64,000 nt of DNA from Pontibacillus halophilus JSM 076056 = DSM 19796 (GTDB lineage Bacteria > Bacillota > Bacilli > Bacillales > BH030062), in assembly GCF_000425205.1 (NCBI RefSeq), contig NZ_AULI01000009.1, positions 62,001 through 126,000 of the forward strand, read 5' to 3'. Positions 50,312 through 58,513 of the stretch are shown here, piece by piece. The notes below the pieces were generated by a model, which saw only the letters and a program-made list of their open reading frames with translations, made no database searches and was not told the origin of the DNA. Positions within the stretch are counted from its first letter, which is position 1. Every line of letters begins with the position of its first letter. The position numbers and the translations under genes were made by a program.

Positions 50312-51079
50312 ATGAAAGGACAAGTTGTGATTGTAACAGGTGGAACGAGTGGGATGGGAAAGTTTATGGCGAAGAAATTCGTCGAAGAAGGTGCCTTCGT
50401 AGCGATTACAGGGCGAGATGAAGAACGTTTACAGCTTGCGAAAGAAGAAATTGCAAATGGAAAGAATGAAAGCGTTTTAACGGTGCGAATGGATGTCCGT
50501 AATCCAGAGGATGTGGACAGAATGGTCGATGAAACGGTGAAAGCTTTCGGGTCTATTGATCATCTTGTCAATAACGCTGCTGGTAACTTCATCGTACCTG
50601 CAGAAGAATTATCTGTGAACGGCTGGAATGCAGTTATCGATATTGTGTTGAATGGCACGTTCTACTGTACTCGTGCAGTAGGGAATTATTGGATCCAGAA
50701 CGGCATTAAAGGGAACGTGTTGAATATGGTAGCTACATATGCTTGGGGAGCGGGAGCGGGTGTCATTCACTCTGCATCTGCTAAAGCGGGCGTACTAGCC
50801 ATGACAAGGACACTAGCTGTTGAATGGGGGAGAAAATACGGAATACGAGCAAATGCAATTGCTCCAGGTCCGATTGAACGTACAGGAGGGGCTGATAAGC
50901 TATTCCAGTCAGAGGAAGCTGCAAAGCGTACGTTACGCTCTGTCCCACTAGGACGATACGGGCAACCAGAAGAGATTGCGGAACTTGCTGCCTTTATTCT
51001 AAGTGAAAAGGCAAGCTACATGAATGGGGAGGTCATTGCACTTGACGGTGGGCAATGGCTAAATGATTTCCCGTTCTAA
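50312..51079 (+). CDS. fadH: 2,4-dienoyl-CoA reductase FadH (SDR)
   Basis: A 255-residue SDR that matches B. subtilis FadH: TGGTSGMGKFMAKKF, DVRNPEDV, NNAAGNFIVPAEELSVNGWNAVI, MVATYAWGAG, HSASAKAGVLAMTRTLAVEWGRKYG and APGPIERTGGADKL. It reduces 2,4-dienoyl-CoA with NADPH so that unsaturated fatty acids can enter beta-oxidation. ATG 50312 follows AGGAGAGG; the frame from 50219 overlaps the promoter region. Ends at a bidirectional terminator. Confidence 0.95.
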   Translation: MKGQVVIVTGGTSGMGKFMAKKFVEEGAFVAITGRDEERLQLAKEEIANGKNESVLTVRMDVRNPEDVDRMVDETVKAFGSIDHLVNNAAGNFIVPAEELSVNGWNAVIDIVLNGTFYCTRAVGNYWIQNGIKGNVLNMVATYAWGAGAGVIHSASAKAGVLAMTRTLAVEWGRKYGIRANAIAPGPIERTGGADKLFQSEEAAKRTLRSVPLGRYGQPEEIAELAAFILSEKASYMNGEVIALDGGQWLNDFPF

Positions 51080-51088
51080 CGTAATAGA

Positions 51089-51126
51089 AGAAAGCCTCGT
51101 CCTTTTCATTTAGGCGAGGCTTTCTC
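51089..51126. terminator. Bidirectional terminator of fadH
   Basis: AGAAAGCCTCG (51089-51099) pairs perfectly with CGAGGCTTTCT (51115-51125). Confidence 0.85.
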
Positions 51127-51144
51127 TATATAAGCAATGATTTC

Positions 51145-51780
51145 TTACAAAATGTATAGAAATACAGCGAAGAAATGCATGACGGTACCTGCAATAACGA
51201 ACAAGTGCCACACGGCATGATGAAACTGAAAGCTTCGCCATACATAGAAGATTGTACCAATGGAATAAAGAACTCCACCTACTACCAGGTACACCATCCC
51301 TCCAAATGGGAACGTCTCCGTTAACGGCCCCCAAGCAATGACTATAATCCATCCCATTAACAAATAGAAAACGGTGGATAAGACAACAAATCGTTTCACA
51401 AAGAAGACCTTGAACACTACACCAACGAGCGCAATCCCCCACACGATTCCGAACAATGTCCATCCTAATGTACCTCGTAAGACCACTAAGAGAAGTGGTG
51501 TATACGTACCAGCGATGAATAAGTAAATGGACGCATGATCAAATATTTCGAATAAGTCTTTCCATTTACCTGGACGAAATGCATGGACAAGAGTAGAAGA
51601 AACATAGAGCGTCAGCATGCTTGCTCCATAGATGGAGACTGCTACTATCTGCCAAGCGTTCCCGTTTAAGGATGCATAAACGACAAGAAGAACAAGGGCT
51701 GCGACGCTTAATACCGCTCCAATACCATGAGTAATCGCATTTGCAACTTCTTCTCTTTTAGAAAATGTATGTGTTTCCAA
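51145..51780 (-). CDS. Hemolysin III/PAQR family membrane protein (YplQ-like)
   Basis: A 211-residue seven-helix protein of the PAQR/hemolysin III family: EEVANAITHGIGAVLS at the start, LYVSSTLVHAF, FDHASIYLFIAGTYTPLLL and HAVWHLFVIAGTVMHFFA at the end, with the conserved His and Asp residues of the metal site. TTG 51780 is preferred because the GAGGAGAAGAGG stretch directly before it is the ribosome binding site. Role uncertain; some members influence membrane lipids. Confidence 0.88.
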   Translation of the reverse strand: METHTFSKREEVANAITHGIGAVLSVAALVLLVVYASLNGNAWQIVAVSIYGASMLTLYVSSTLVHAFRPGKWKDLFEIFDHASIYLFIAGTYTPLLLVVLRGTLGWTLFGIVWGIALVGVVFKVFFVKRFVVLSTVFYLLMGWIIVIAWGPLTETFPFGGMVYLVVGGVLYSIGTIFYVWRSFQFHHAVWHLFVIAGTVMHFFAVFLYIL

Positions 51781-51936
51781 CGAAAAACCTCTTCTCCTCA
51801 ATTTGTTTCATTATACATCGAAACGACAAGTTACACAAAAGTCATGAAGATTTTTTACAGCATTTCTCTCTCATTTTTAGAATGAAAGTAGTGGACGCTA
51901 GGACATGATAAGAGCAATTGAAAGGAGAGAATCGAA

Positions 51937-52389
51937 ATGTTGACTAGTGTGAAATGTTTTCTTGTAACTGTAATGACCCTTGGAAGTTTGGTATGGGTGG
52001 GTGGAAATGCCTCGGTAGAAGCAGCTCCGGCAGCTGATTCTACTGATGCCCCGCCTTTTGTTGAGAACAGCCATCTGCTTCATCGTGATATGAAATCAGG
52101 TCTACGCAATCTTCTAGAAATCTCGGAAGAAGAGATGAAGCAATACAAAGACCAAGATTTAACCTTTAAGCAAATGATTGAAAAGGCTGGAAAAGACCCA
52201 GTTGAGGTGAAGAAACAGCTTAAAGCCCAGCTAGAGAAGAACTTCGATCAGTTGATTAAAGATGGTTGGATAACTGAAAAGACAAAAGACTATTCGTTAC
52301 AGCAATTTGATCAAGAATTTGATGAAATGCTCGAGAAAAAGCCAAGCGACTATCATGATAAGAAACCTGAAGTGAAAAGAGGATTCTAA
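51937..52389 (+). CDS. Secreted hypothetical protein
   Basis: A 150-residue protein with a cleavable signal peptide (cut after EAAPA, about residue 32) and a charged helical mature part (ISEEEMKQYKDQDLTFKQMIEKAGKDP, then QLKAQLEKNFDQLIKDGWIT) reminiscent of small secreted YckD/DUF2680-type proteins. Function unknown. The start follows AAAGGAGAG; it ends at a strong terminator. Confidence 0.75.
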   Translation: MLTSVKCFLVTVMTLGSLVWVGGNASVEAAPAADSTDAPPFVENSHLLHRDMKSGLRNLLEISEEEMKQYKDQDLTFKQMIEKAGKDPVEVKKQLKAQLEKNFDQLIKDGWITEKTKDYSLQQFDQEFDEMLEKKPSDYHDKKPEVKRGF

Positions 52390-52394
52390 TGGAT

Positions 52395-52425
52395 AAAGCC
52401 TGCTAGGGTAGCAGGCTTTTTTTTG
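52395..52425 (+). terminator. Terminator
   Basis: AAAGCCTGCT (52395-52404) pairs perfectly with AGCAGGCTTT (52410-52419), followed by a long T-run. Confidence 0.9.
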
Positions 52426-52491
52426 ATTGTGGGTGCATAATCTTTCATTCTGAAGTATCATAAATAAAAAACGATACAAGGGAGGAGAAGA

Positions 52492-53706
52492 ATGGATCCA
52501 CTAGACGTGATTGATCGTTTACAAAAGGTAAAGCCACTATTTCAGCCTGTGTTCTCTGCAGTTAAACACGACATTATGGGATATGTGGTGAAGGGAAGTT
52601 TCCCAATAGATGACGGCCAGGTCCTATTGGATGGGTTCTTCCAAGATGATGAAGTACCAGATGAATTTAAATTAGAGGTCAATCAGCACCTCATGAAAAG
52701 AGCAATGGACACGTTCATTCAAGAGAAAGAGAGCGGCTGTCTATTTATACATCGCCGCGCAAACGAGTTACTTCTTGAAGACAGTGAAGCCTTTATTGCT
52801 ATGATACATACGTTTCAAGAGTTAGGCTTCAACATGAATCAACTTGTGATTGAGATACTGGATGTGGAAGTGGATGTAGATGTGGAGAGGTTGCATCATC
52901 TTCTTCATTACTACAAGACTTTCGGGATACAAGTGGCAGTCCGCCATGAAGGGGACACAACTCCAAATTTAGATTCCTTAAGACTACTTGAGCCTCATAT
53001 CGTGAAAGTAGATGCGTCCATATTCAAAGACCAAGCGAATCCTCTCCAACAGGATGTCATCCAATCCATTTCTTTATTGTCAAGACGGATTGGAGCTGCG
53101 CTATTGTTTGAGAATATCGAGGACTCTATTCAATTGTATTACGCTTGGAAGCATGGTGGCCGGTTCTATCAGGGTTCTTATTTAGTGCGTCCGAGTGAGC
53201 GGTTTCTTGAACGTGATGTGTGCGTTGATTTATTACGTAACGATGTGCACCGATTTATTAAGCGTGAGAAGATGCTGATTGAGACTAGGCTAAACTATGT
53301 TCTCAACTGGGACCAACGGATGAGAGGAATGCTTGACTCATGGGAAAGCCCTAAGCAGGTTAATGCATTCATTCCTCGAATTATGAATCTATTCGACCAA
53401 GAGAGCTTTCGAATCTACGTTTGTGACAGCGATGGTCAACAAATTTCCTCAAACTTTACGAAACGAAACGGAGAATGGGTAGAGGAGCCAGAAGTGTATG
53501 GTACAAACTGGGCATTCCGCCCTTACTTCCTAGAGAATATGGTTCAAATGAAAATGTGGAACAAAGGAAGGCTATCTGATGTCTATTCAGATATTGAGAC
53601 AAGGGAGCTTGTTCGTACATTCAGTTTCCCTCTAAGTGATAGTCACTCCATTTTTATTGATATTCGATACGATTACATGTTCGAACATGAAGCTCTATTG
53701 CACTAA
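52492..53706 (+). CDS. ykuI: YkuI-like degenerate EAL protein
   Basis: A 404-residue protein homologous to YkuI, with an EAL-type domain (about 10-240) and a C-terminal PAS-like domain (about 260-400; NWAFRPYFLENM, RTFSFPLSDSHSIFIDI). The EAL signature ExLxR is replaced by VVKGS, and the Asn ligand position in FMNQD of YkuI reads FIHRR, while some later residues (IEILD, VKVDA, QGSYL) remain. It can hardly hydrolyse c-di-GMP and may only bind it. It keeps the YkuI position before darB. Start ATG after GGGAGGAGAAG. Confidence 0.88.
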   Translation: MDPLDVIDRLQKVKPLFQPVFSAVKHDIMGYVVKGSFPIDDGQVLLDGFFQDDEVPDEFKLEVNQHLMKRAMDTFIQEKESGCLFIHRRANELLLEDSEAFIAMIHTFQELGFNMNQLVIEILDVEVDVDVERLHHLLHYYKTFGIQVAVRHEGDTTPNLDSLRLLEPHIVKVDASIFKDQANPLQQDVIQSISLLSRRIGAALLFENIEDSIQLYYAWKHGGRFYQGSYLVRPSERFLERDVCVDLLRNDVHRFIKREKMLIETRLNYVLNWDQRMRGMLDSWESPKQVNAFIPRIMNLFDQESFRIYVCDSDGQQISSNFTKRNGEWVEEPEVYGTNWAFRPYFLENMVQMKMWNKGRLSDVYSDIETRELVRTFSFPLSDSHSIFIDIRYDYMFEHEALLH

Positions 53707-53740
53707 CATCCCGTTGATTGCGGGATGTTTTTTTATTTTC
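53705..53740 (+). terminator. Terminator of ykuI
   Basis: AACATCCCG (53705-53713) pairs with CGGGATGTT (53721-53729), followed by a T-run. Confidence 0.85.
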
Positions 53741-53814
53741 TTCTGGTACAGACAAGCCTGTTTAACATAAAGTATAGGGAATGCACGAATTATGTGGAAG
53801 GGGAGTGGTGGGGG

Positions 53815-53937
53815 ATGAACTTATATTACCGATGTGACCATTGCTGTACACTAACCAAGCACGACGGTGTCTGTCATAAATGTGGGTGCCTAAGACTTGT
53901 GCCCATTTGGATTGTAATCCACAACGGTGGACAGTGA
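53815..53937 (+). CDS. Small Cys-rich zinc-ribbon-like protein
   Basis: A 40-residue protein with four to six cysteines: YRCDHCCTLTKHDGVCHKCGC gives two CXXC knuckles, enough for one zinc site. The tail (VPIWIVIHNGG) is hydrophobic. ATG 53815 follows AAGGGGAGTGG. It lies between ykuI and darB, where B. subtilis carries ykuJ/ykuK/abbA. No homolog is recognised. Confidence 0.6.
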   Translation: MNLYYRCDHCCTLTKHDGVCHKCGCLRLVPIWIVIHNGGQ

Positions 53938-54059
53938 AACCGCTTCAAAATATGCTGAATACAGGTTTGTAATTCGTTGAAATATGGTATAGTGGTGAGT
54001 GGGAATGTAAACATGAAGACTCCTCCCTTTGTTGTTTGAAACGAAAAGGAGTGAGAACG

Positions 54060-54509
54060 ATGATCAGTATTCAAAGTGAAGAGTTAATGAACATTACAGT
54101 AGAAGATTTGATGATTCCATCTGAGAAGGTAGCTCACGTTCAGGGTGGGAATCCAATTGAACATGCTTTACTCGTACTAGTGAAATCCGGCTATTCAGCG
54201 GTTCCGGTACTAGACCCTACTTATAAATTAAAAGGTGTAATCAGTAAGACTATCATCATTGACAACATGCTTGGAATTGAACGCTTCGAATTAGAGAAGC
54301 TGTCTGAGATCCGAGTGGAGGAAGTTATGAATGAAGACATTCCGTGCCTGAACAAAACGGATTCTTTCTCAAAAGGGTTAGATGCCGTCGTCGACCATCC
54401 TTTTGTCTGTGTTTCAGACGAAGATGGGTATTTTGATGGGATTCTAACAAGGCGAGCAATCCTAAAGCATCTAAAGAGACACCTATACACGTACAATTAT
54501 AAGAAATAG
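54060..54509 (+). CDS. darB: c-di-AMP-binding CBS protein DarB (CbpB)
   Basis: A 149-residue protein with two CBS domains (about 10-70 and 80-145) that matches B. subtilis DarB/YkuL: MISIQSEELMNITVEDLMI, KVAHVQGGNPIEHALLVLVKSGYSAVPVLDP, EEVMNEDIPCL and GILTRRAILKHL. DarB binds c-di-AMP and, when unbound, activates the (p)ppGpp synthetase Rel and pyruvate carboxylase, tying potassium state to metabolism. ATG 54060 follows AAAAGGAG. Confidence 0.93.
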   Translation: MISIQSEELMNITVEDLMIPSEKVAHVQGGNPIEHALLVLVKSGYSAVPVLDPTYKLKGVISKTIIIDNMLGIERFELEKLSEIRVEEVMNEDIPCLNKTDSFSKGLDAVVDHPFVCVSDEDGYFDGILTRRAILKHLKRHLYTYNYKK

Positions 54510-54512
54510 GAT

Positions 54513-54545
54513 GAAGGGGTGGGAGATGTTCCACCTTTTCTTTAT
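54513..54545 (+). terminator. Terminator of darB
   Basis: GAAGGGGTGG (54513-54522) pairs with CCACCTTTTC (54531-54540) with two G-U pairs, followed by TTTATT. Confidence 0.65.
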
Positions 54546-54633
54546 TAATGAATCTTGCTTGTAACTGTGCGAAACGTTTGATACAGTTATATGCATAAGT
54601 TGTACATAGGTACTTAAGGAGGACATAATAGAC

Positions 54634-55350
54634 ATGGAAATGATGGATGCAAACGAGATTATTTCTTTTATCTCAAATAGTAAAAAGACAACACCTGTTA
54701 AAGTGTATGTAAAAGGTACAGACCTTAAAGCAATCGACTTCGGTGACGAGGTGAAAGCTTTTGTAGATAACGAATCTGGTGTATTATTTGGTGAATGGAA
54801 GACGGTACAGCCTCTTCTAGAGAACAACGCAATTGATGACTATGTAGTAGAGAATGACCGTCGTCACTCTGCAATCCCAACACTAGACTTGAAAAACGTA
54901 AACGCTCGTATTGAGCCAGGTGCGATTATTCGTGACCAAGTTGAAATTGGTGATGGTGCCGTTATTATGCTTGGTGCTGCGATTAACATTGGTTCTGTTG
55001 TAGGCGAAGGTACAATGATCGACATGAACGCTGTACTTGGAGGACGTGCGACAGTCGGTAAGAACTGTCACATTGGTGCAGGCGCAGTGTTGGCTGGTGT
55101 TATCGAGCCGCCAAGTGCGAAACCAGTTGTCATTGAAGATGGCGTTGTCGTTGGCGCTAACGCTGTTATTCTTGAAGGAGTGACGGTAGGTGAAGGTGCA
55201 GTTGTTGCTGCAGGAGCCATCGTTACTCAGGATGTTCCAGCGAATACAGTAGTAGCAGGAACACCTGCAAAAGTCATTAAAGAGATTGATGACAGCACGC
55301 GCGGCAAGACAGAAATTAAACAAGAACTACGTAAGCTAGATAACGAATAA
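54634..55350 (+). CDS. dapH: Tetrahydrodipicolinate N-acetyltransferase DapH
   Basis: A 238-residue left-handed beta-helix acyltransferase with an alpha/beta N-terminal domain ([17 protein letters not shown]) and a run of hexapeptide repeats ([20 protein letters not shown] through [19 protein letters not shown]). DapH acetylates tetrahydrodipicolinate, entering the acetyl branch of meso-DAP and lysine synthesis. Length matches B. subtilis YkuQ (236). The start follows AAGGAGGAC. No lysine riboswitch is seen upstream. Confidence 0.95.
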   Translation: MEMMDANEIISFISNSKKTTPVKVYVKGTDLKAIDFGDEVKAFVDNESGVLFGEWKTVQPLLENNAIDDYVVENDRRHSAIPTLDLKNVNARIEPGAIIRDQVEIGDGAVIMLGAAINIGSVVGEGTMIDMNAVLGGRATVGKNCHIGAGAVLAGVIEPPSAKPVVIEDGVVVGANAVILEGVTVGEGAVVAAGAIVTQDVPANTVVAGTPAKVIKEIDDSTRGKTEIKQELRKLDNE

Positions 55351-55360
55351 TATGAATTGC

Positions 55361-55391
55361 AAAAGCAGGAGCTAACCACTCCTGCTTTTTT
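55361..55391 (+). terminator. Terminator between dapH and dapL
   Basis: AAAAGCAGGAG (55361-55371) pairs perfectly with CTCCTGCTTTT (55379-55389). It separates two consecutive pathway genes, so dapL may depend on readthrough or on a promoter near 55390. Confidence 0.8.
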
Positions 55392-55408
55392 TAGAAGGGG
55401 AAGAGAAG

Positions 55409-56530
55409 ATGGAACAAGAACGTTTAGTTCAGATAAGAAGAGACTTACATAAGATTCCTGAGCTTGGCTTCCAGGAAAAGAAGACTCAAGCGTTTCTGTT
55501 ACAGTTTATTCAAGAATTGCCACAGCATTCCTTGCACGTGAAGACATGGGAAACGGGCGTTCTCGTATTCATTGATGGGACTAACCCGACACAAACGATT
55601 GGATACCGCGCTGACATCGACGGATTGCCAATCACAGAAGAAACCGGTTATGACTTTGCTTCTGTCCATGAAGGGAGAATGCATGCGTGTGGGCACGACT
55701 TCCACATGACGATAGCGCTTGGAGCCTTGCAGCGACTCGCGGAAGACCCCCCTGTTCAGAATGTGCTCTTTGTATTCCAACCAGCCGAAGAAGGGCCAGG
55801 CGGTGCGCTGCCGATGCTTCAAAGTGAGGAATTTATTGCGTGGAAGCCTGACACAATATTTGCCTTGCATGTAGCGCCTGAACAACCTGTAGGAGCGGTT
55901 GCGGCTCGTGAGGGATTGTTGTTCGCGAATACTAGTGAATTGTTTATTGACTTTAAAGGTAAGGGAGGACATGCTGCCTATCCTCATCTCACTCACGATA
56001 TGGTTGTAGCGGCAAGTCACTTTATTGTACAAGCACAATCCATAGTATCTAGAAATGTCCCACCGCTCGAACCTGCAGTGTTAACTGTCGGGAAAATATC
56101 TGGTGGCTTTGTTCAGAACGTCATTGCTGAACATGCTCGCATTGAAGGCACGCTTCGGTCATTCACAGGAGACACGATGGAGCTTATGAAGAATCGAATT
56201 GAAAAGCTTGCGAGTGGGATGCAGGAAAGTCATGAATGTGAAATCTCCATTGATTACGGATCGAACTATTATGGAGTTTATAACACACCTGCATTTATCC
56301 CACCTTTCGAACAAATTGTGAAGGATACGGGGTATTCCTATGTGAACTGCGACCCTGCCATGACTGGAGAGGACTTTGGATATATGTTGAAAGACATCCC
56401 TGGATTCATGTTCTGGTTAGGCGTTGATTCTCCGTCTGGGTTGCATACAAGTCGGCTACAACCAAAGGAAGAAGCATTGGTTGTCGGAGTGGACGTTGTG
56501 GAAGCAACCATCCGAAACCTCCTTGACTGA
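55409..56530 (+). CDS. dapL: N-acetyldiaminopimelate deacetylase (YkuR)
   Basis: A 373-residue M20-family metallohydrolase: [38 protein letters not shown] (metal ligands), [14 protein letters not shown], and [20 protein letters not shown]. This is the acetyl-DAP deacetylase that gives LL-DAP. It follows dapH as ykuR follows ykuQ in B. subtilis. Start ATG after AAGGGGAAGAGAAG. Confidence 0.93.
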   Translation: MEQERLVQIRRDLHKIPELGFQEKKTQAFLLQFIQELPQHSLHVKTWETGVLVFIDGTNPTQTIGYRADIDGLPITEETGYDFASVHEGRMHACGHDFHMTIALGALQRLAEDPPVQNVLFVFQPAEEGPGGALPMLQSEEFIAWKPDTIFALHVAPEQPVGAVAAREGLLFANTSELFIDFKGKGGHAAYPHLTHDMVVAASHFIVQAQSIVSRNVPPLEPAVLTVGKISGGFVQNVIAEHARIEGTLRSFTGDTMELMKNRIEKLASGMQESHECEISIDYGSNYYGVYNTPAFIPPFEQIVKDTGYSYVNCDPAMTGEDFGYMLKDIPGFMFWLGVDSPSGLHTSRLQPKEEALVVGVDVVEATIRNLLD

Positions 56531-56604
56531 ATAGCATGCCTGCCTTCCGTTCACACTACCCATGAAGGATAAATTCCTATACATGAATGAGGAGGAGATT
56601 CTAC

Positions 56605-56850
56605 GTGGCAAGAATCGGTGTGGAAGGTACCCTATCTGATGTAAGTCAAGCTTTACAATCTAAAGGGCATGATGTAGTAGAACTCAAATCAGAGAACGAT
56701 GCACAGTCTTGTGATTGCTGTGTCATTTCTGGACAGGACCAGAACGTGATGGGCATTTCAAATGCAGTGACAAATGGTGCTGTCATTAATGCACATGGAA
56801 TGACGGCTGACGAAGTGTGTCAAGCTGTGGATCAACAGGGAAGTCGCTAA
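56605..56850 (+). CDS. ykuS: YkuS (UPF0180) protein
   Basis: An 81-residue protein of the same length as B. subtilis Yku[47 protein letters not shown] and [15 protein letters not shown]. Function unknown. GTG 56605 follows GAGGAGGAG; the frame from 56587 includes the site and is rejected. It keeps its place between ykuR and ykuT, with a CNNM gene inserted. Confidence 0.92.
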   Translation: MARIGVEGTLSDVSQALQSKGHDVVELKSENDAQSCDCCVISGQDQNVMGISNAVTNGAVINAHGMTADEVCQAVDQQGSR

Positions 56851-56884
56851 ATTCCTATGTTTCACGGCAACGATTGAACGAAGA

Positions 56885-56912
56885 GGAACAGCAGCTTGCT
56901 GTTCCTTTCTTA
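56885..56912 (+). terminator. Terminator of ykuS
   Basis: GGAACAGCA (56885-56893) pairs perfectly with TGCTGTTCC (56897-56905), followed by TTTCTT. Confidence 0.85.
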
Positions 56913-56935
56913 CATAATGAAGAATGGGAGAGGGT

Positions 56936-58225
56936 ATGATGGTTTGGTTGAAGTTGCTTTCTGTCGTATTATTAATCGTTCTGACCGCCTTTTTTGTGGC
57001 GAGTGAATTCGCTATTGTCAAAGTAAGAAAGAGTCGCATTGAAGCCTTGGCAGAACAAGGAGATAAGAAGGCGAAGTTGGCCTTACATATCATCAATCGC
57101 CTTGATGCCTATCTATCGGCTTGTCAACTTGGGATTACCATTACCTCACTAGGACTTGGTTGGCTTGGGGAACCGGCAGTAGATACGCTACTATCTCCAC
57201 TATTTGAGCAGCTACCGTTCCCTTCAGGTGTTACACACACCATCTCATTTGCCGTAGCCTTTGCAATTATTACATTCCTTCACGTAGTCTTAGGGGAATT
57301 GGCACCTAAAACGGTTGCCATTCAGAAAGCGGAAGCAATTACGCTTGCTTTAGCTCGACCATTAGATTTCTTCTATAAAATGATGCTTCCATTTATCTTT
57401 GTACTAAATGGGTCTGCAAACTTATTTGTCCGTCTCTTCGGCTTTCGTACGGCAAATGAGGGAGAAGAAGCTCATACAGAAGAGGAATTGCGCTATATCC
57501 TCACTCAATCGTACGAAAAAGGGGAAATTAATCAATCTGAGTACACCTATGTCGATCGCATCTTTGAGTTTGATAACCGTACCGCTAAGGAAATCATGAT
57601 TCCGAGAACGGAGATGGTTGTACTTAATTTACATGAACCAATGAAAGACATTCTGAAACGAATTCGTAAGGAGCGGTTCTCTCGGTACCCGGTCATTGAT
57701 CAAGATAAGGACAAAGTGGTTGGGATTGTACACATGAAGGAATTATTTGCAGACGAATGTGATGAACACCATACGCTGTCAGATTATATACGCCCAGCTC
57801 ACAAAGTGTTTGAAAATATTGCGATTCAAGACCTACTCGTGAAACTTCAGACGGACCAGACCCATTTGGCCATATTGGTTGATGAATACGGGGGGACAGC
57901 TGGACTTGTGACGGTTGAAGACATACTCGAAGAGATTGTAGGAGAGATTCGGGATGAGTTCGACCATGAAGAAGTACTACCGTTCGAAATAAGAGAAGAT
58001 GGCAGTTACGTGATGGATGGGAAAATTGCGATTCAAGACGTAAATGATTATTTGACCACACAGCTCTCCCATGAAGAAGTTGATACCATTTCAGGTTGGT
58101 TGTTAACGAAAGACATTGACGCTAGAAAGGGAACGTCTGTAACAGAACAAGGATTCACGTTTACGATAATAGAAATGGAAGACACACACATTCGCAAGGT
58201 TGAAGTAAAGCGGGATGAGACATAA
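56936..58225 (+). CDS. CNNM/CorC-type membrane protein with CBS domains
   Basis: A 429-residue protein with an N-terminal CNNM (DUF21) membrane domain of about 190 residues, two CBS domains (EIMIPRTEMVVL near 215-340) and a C-terminal CorC/HlyC domain (about 350-429). Bacterial CNNMs are Mg2+/Na+ transporters regulated by nucleotides. In B. subtilis relatives are YhdP, YugS and YrkA. The second ATG (56936) is used because the GGGAG site overlaps the first. Its gene lies between ykuS and ykuT, where B. subtilis has none. Confidence 0.88.
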   Translation: MMVWLKLLSVVLLIVLTAFFVASEFAIVKVRKSRIEALAEQGDKKAKLALHIINRLDAYLSACQLGITITSLGLGWLGEPAVDTLLSPLFEQLPFPSGVTHTISFAVAFAIITFLHVVLGELAPKTVAIQKAEAITLALARPLDFFYKMMLPFIFVLNGSANLFVRLFGFRTANEGEEAHTEEELRYILTQSYEKGEINQSEYTYVDRIFEFDNRTAKEIMIPRTEMVVLNLHEPMKDILKRIRKERFSRYPVIDQDKDKVVGIVHMKELFADECDEHHTLSDYIRPAHKVFENIAIQDLLVKLQTDQTHLAILVDEYGGTAGLVTVEDILEEIVGEIRDEFDHEEVLPFEIREDGSYVMDGKIAIQDVNDYLTTQLSHEEVDTISGWLLTKDIDARKGTSVTEQGFTFTIIEMEDTHIRKVEVKRDET

Positions 58226-58259
58226 AAAAGGTCTTGAGGAATTTCCTCAAGACCTTTTT
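58225..58259 (+). terminator. Terminator of the CNNM gene
   Basis: AAAAAGGTCTTGAGGA (58225-58240) pairs perfectly with TCCTCAAGACCTTTTT (58244-58259). Confidence 0.9.
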
Positions 58260-58281
58260 GTGCTTTTGGTTATCATTCGGT

Positions 58282-58391
58282 GGGGGCAGGCACTCCGGTC
58301 ATAAGCAATCTTACTCCGGGAGGAAAGTGCACCTCCCTCTGTAATCTTACTTATGCCTATCGTGCCTAAGCGCCCCCTTCCGCTTTTGGTT
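58282..58391. repeat. Palindromic 110-bp repeat, copy 1
   Basis: The first of two near-identical copies with a 122-bp period. Within it four arm pairs match in nested order: GGGGGC/GCCCCC, AGGCAC/GTGCCT, CATAAG/CTTATG and GGGAGG/CCTCCC, around the loop near 58324-58331, so it can form a long hairpin of about 96 nt. The copy is followed by CGCTTTTGGTT, which also occurs before copy 1 and after copy 2. No ORF is present. Family unknown. Confidence 0.85.
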
Positions 58392-58403
58392 CGTCTAGCT
58401 GCA

Positions 58404-58513
58404 GGGGGCAGGCACTCCGGTCATAAGCAATCTTACTCCGGGAGGGAAGAGCACCTCCCTTTGTAATCTTACTTATGCCTACCGTGCCTAAGCGCCCCCT
58501 TCCGCTTTTGGTT
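58404..58513. repeat. Palindromic 110-bp repeat, copy 2
   Basis: The second copy differs from the first at only four positions by my reading, which include changes in the loop and in the right arm that leave the stem mostly paired. It ends at the stop codon of ykuT (58512-58514), so ykuT transcripts would run into both hairpins. Confidence 0.85.

Noticed and set aside
54546-54633. Lysine riboswitch before dapH
   Set aside because: The stretch is under 90 bp, too short for an L-box, and lacks its conserved elements.
54883-55323. 146-residue minus-strand ORF in dapH
   Set aside because: The open antisense frame comes from the hexapeptide repeat codons of dapH; composition (many N, C, T) is not protein-like.
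58282-58513. Insertion sequence
   Set aside because: The twin repeats hold no ORF and no transposase is near; they are kept as repeats of unknown type.
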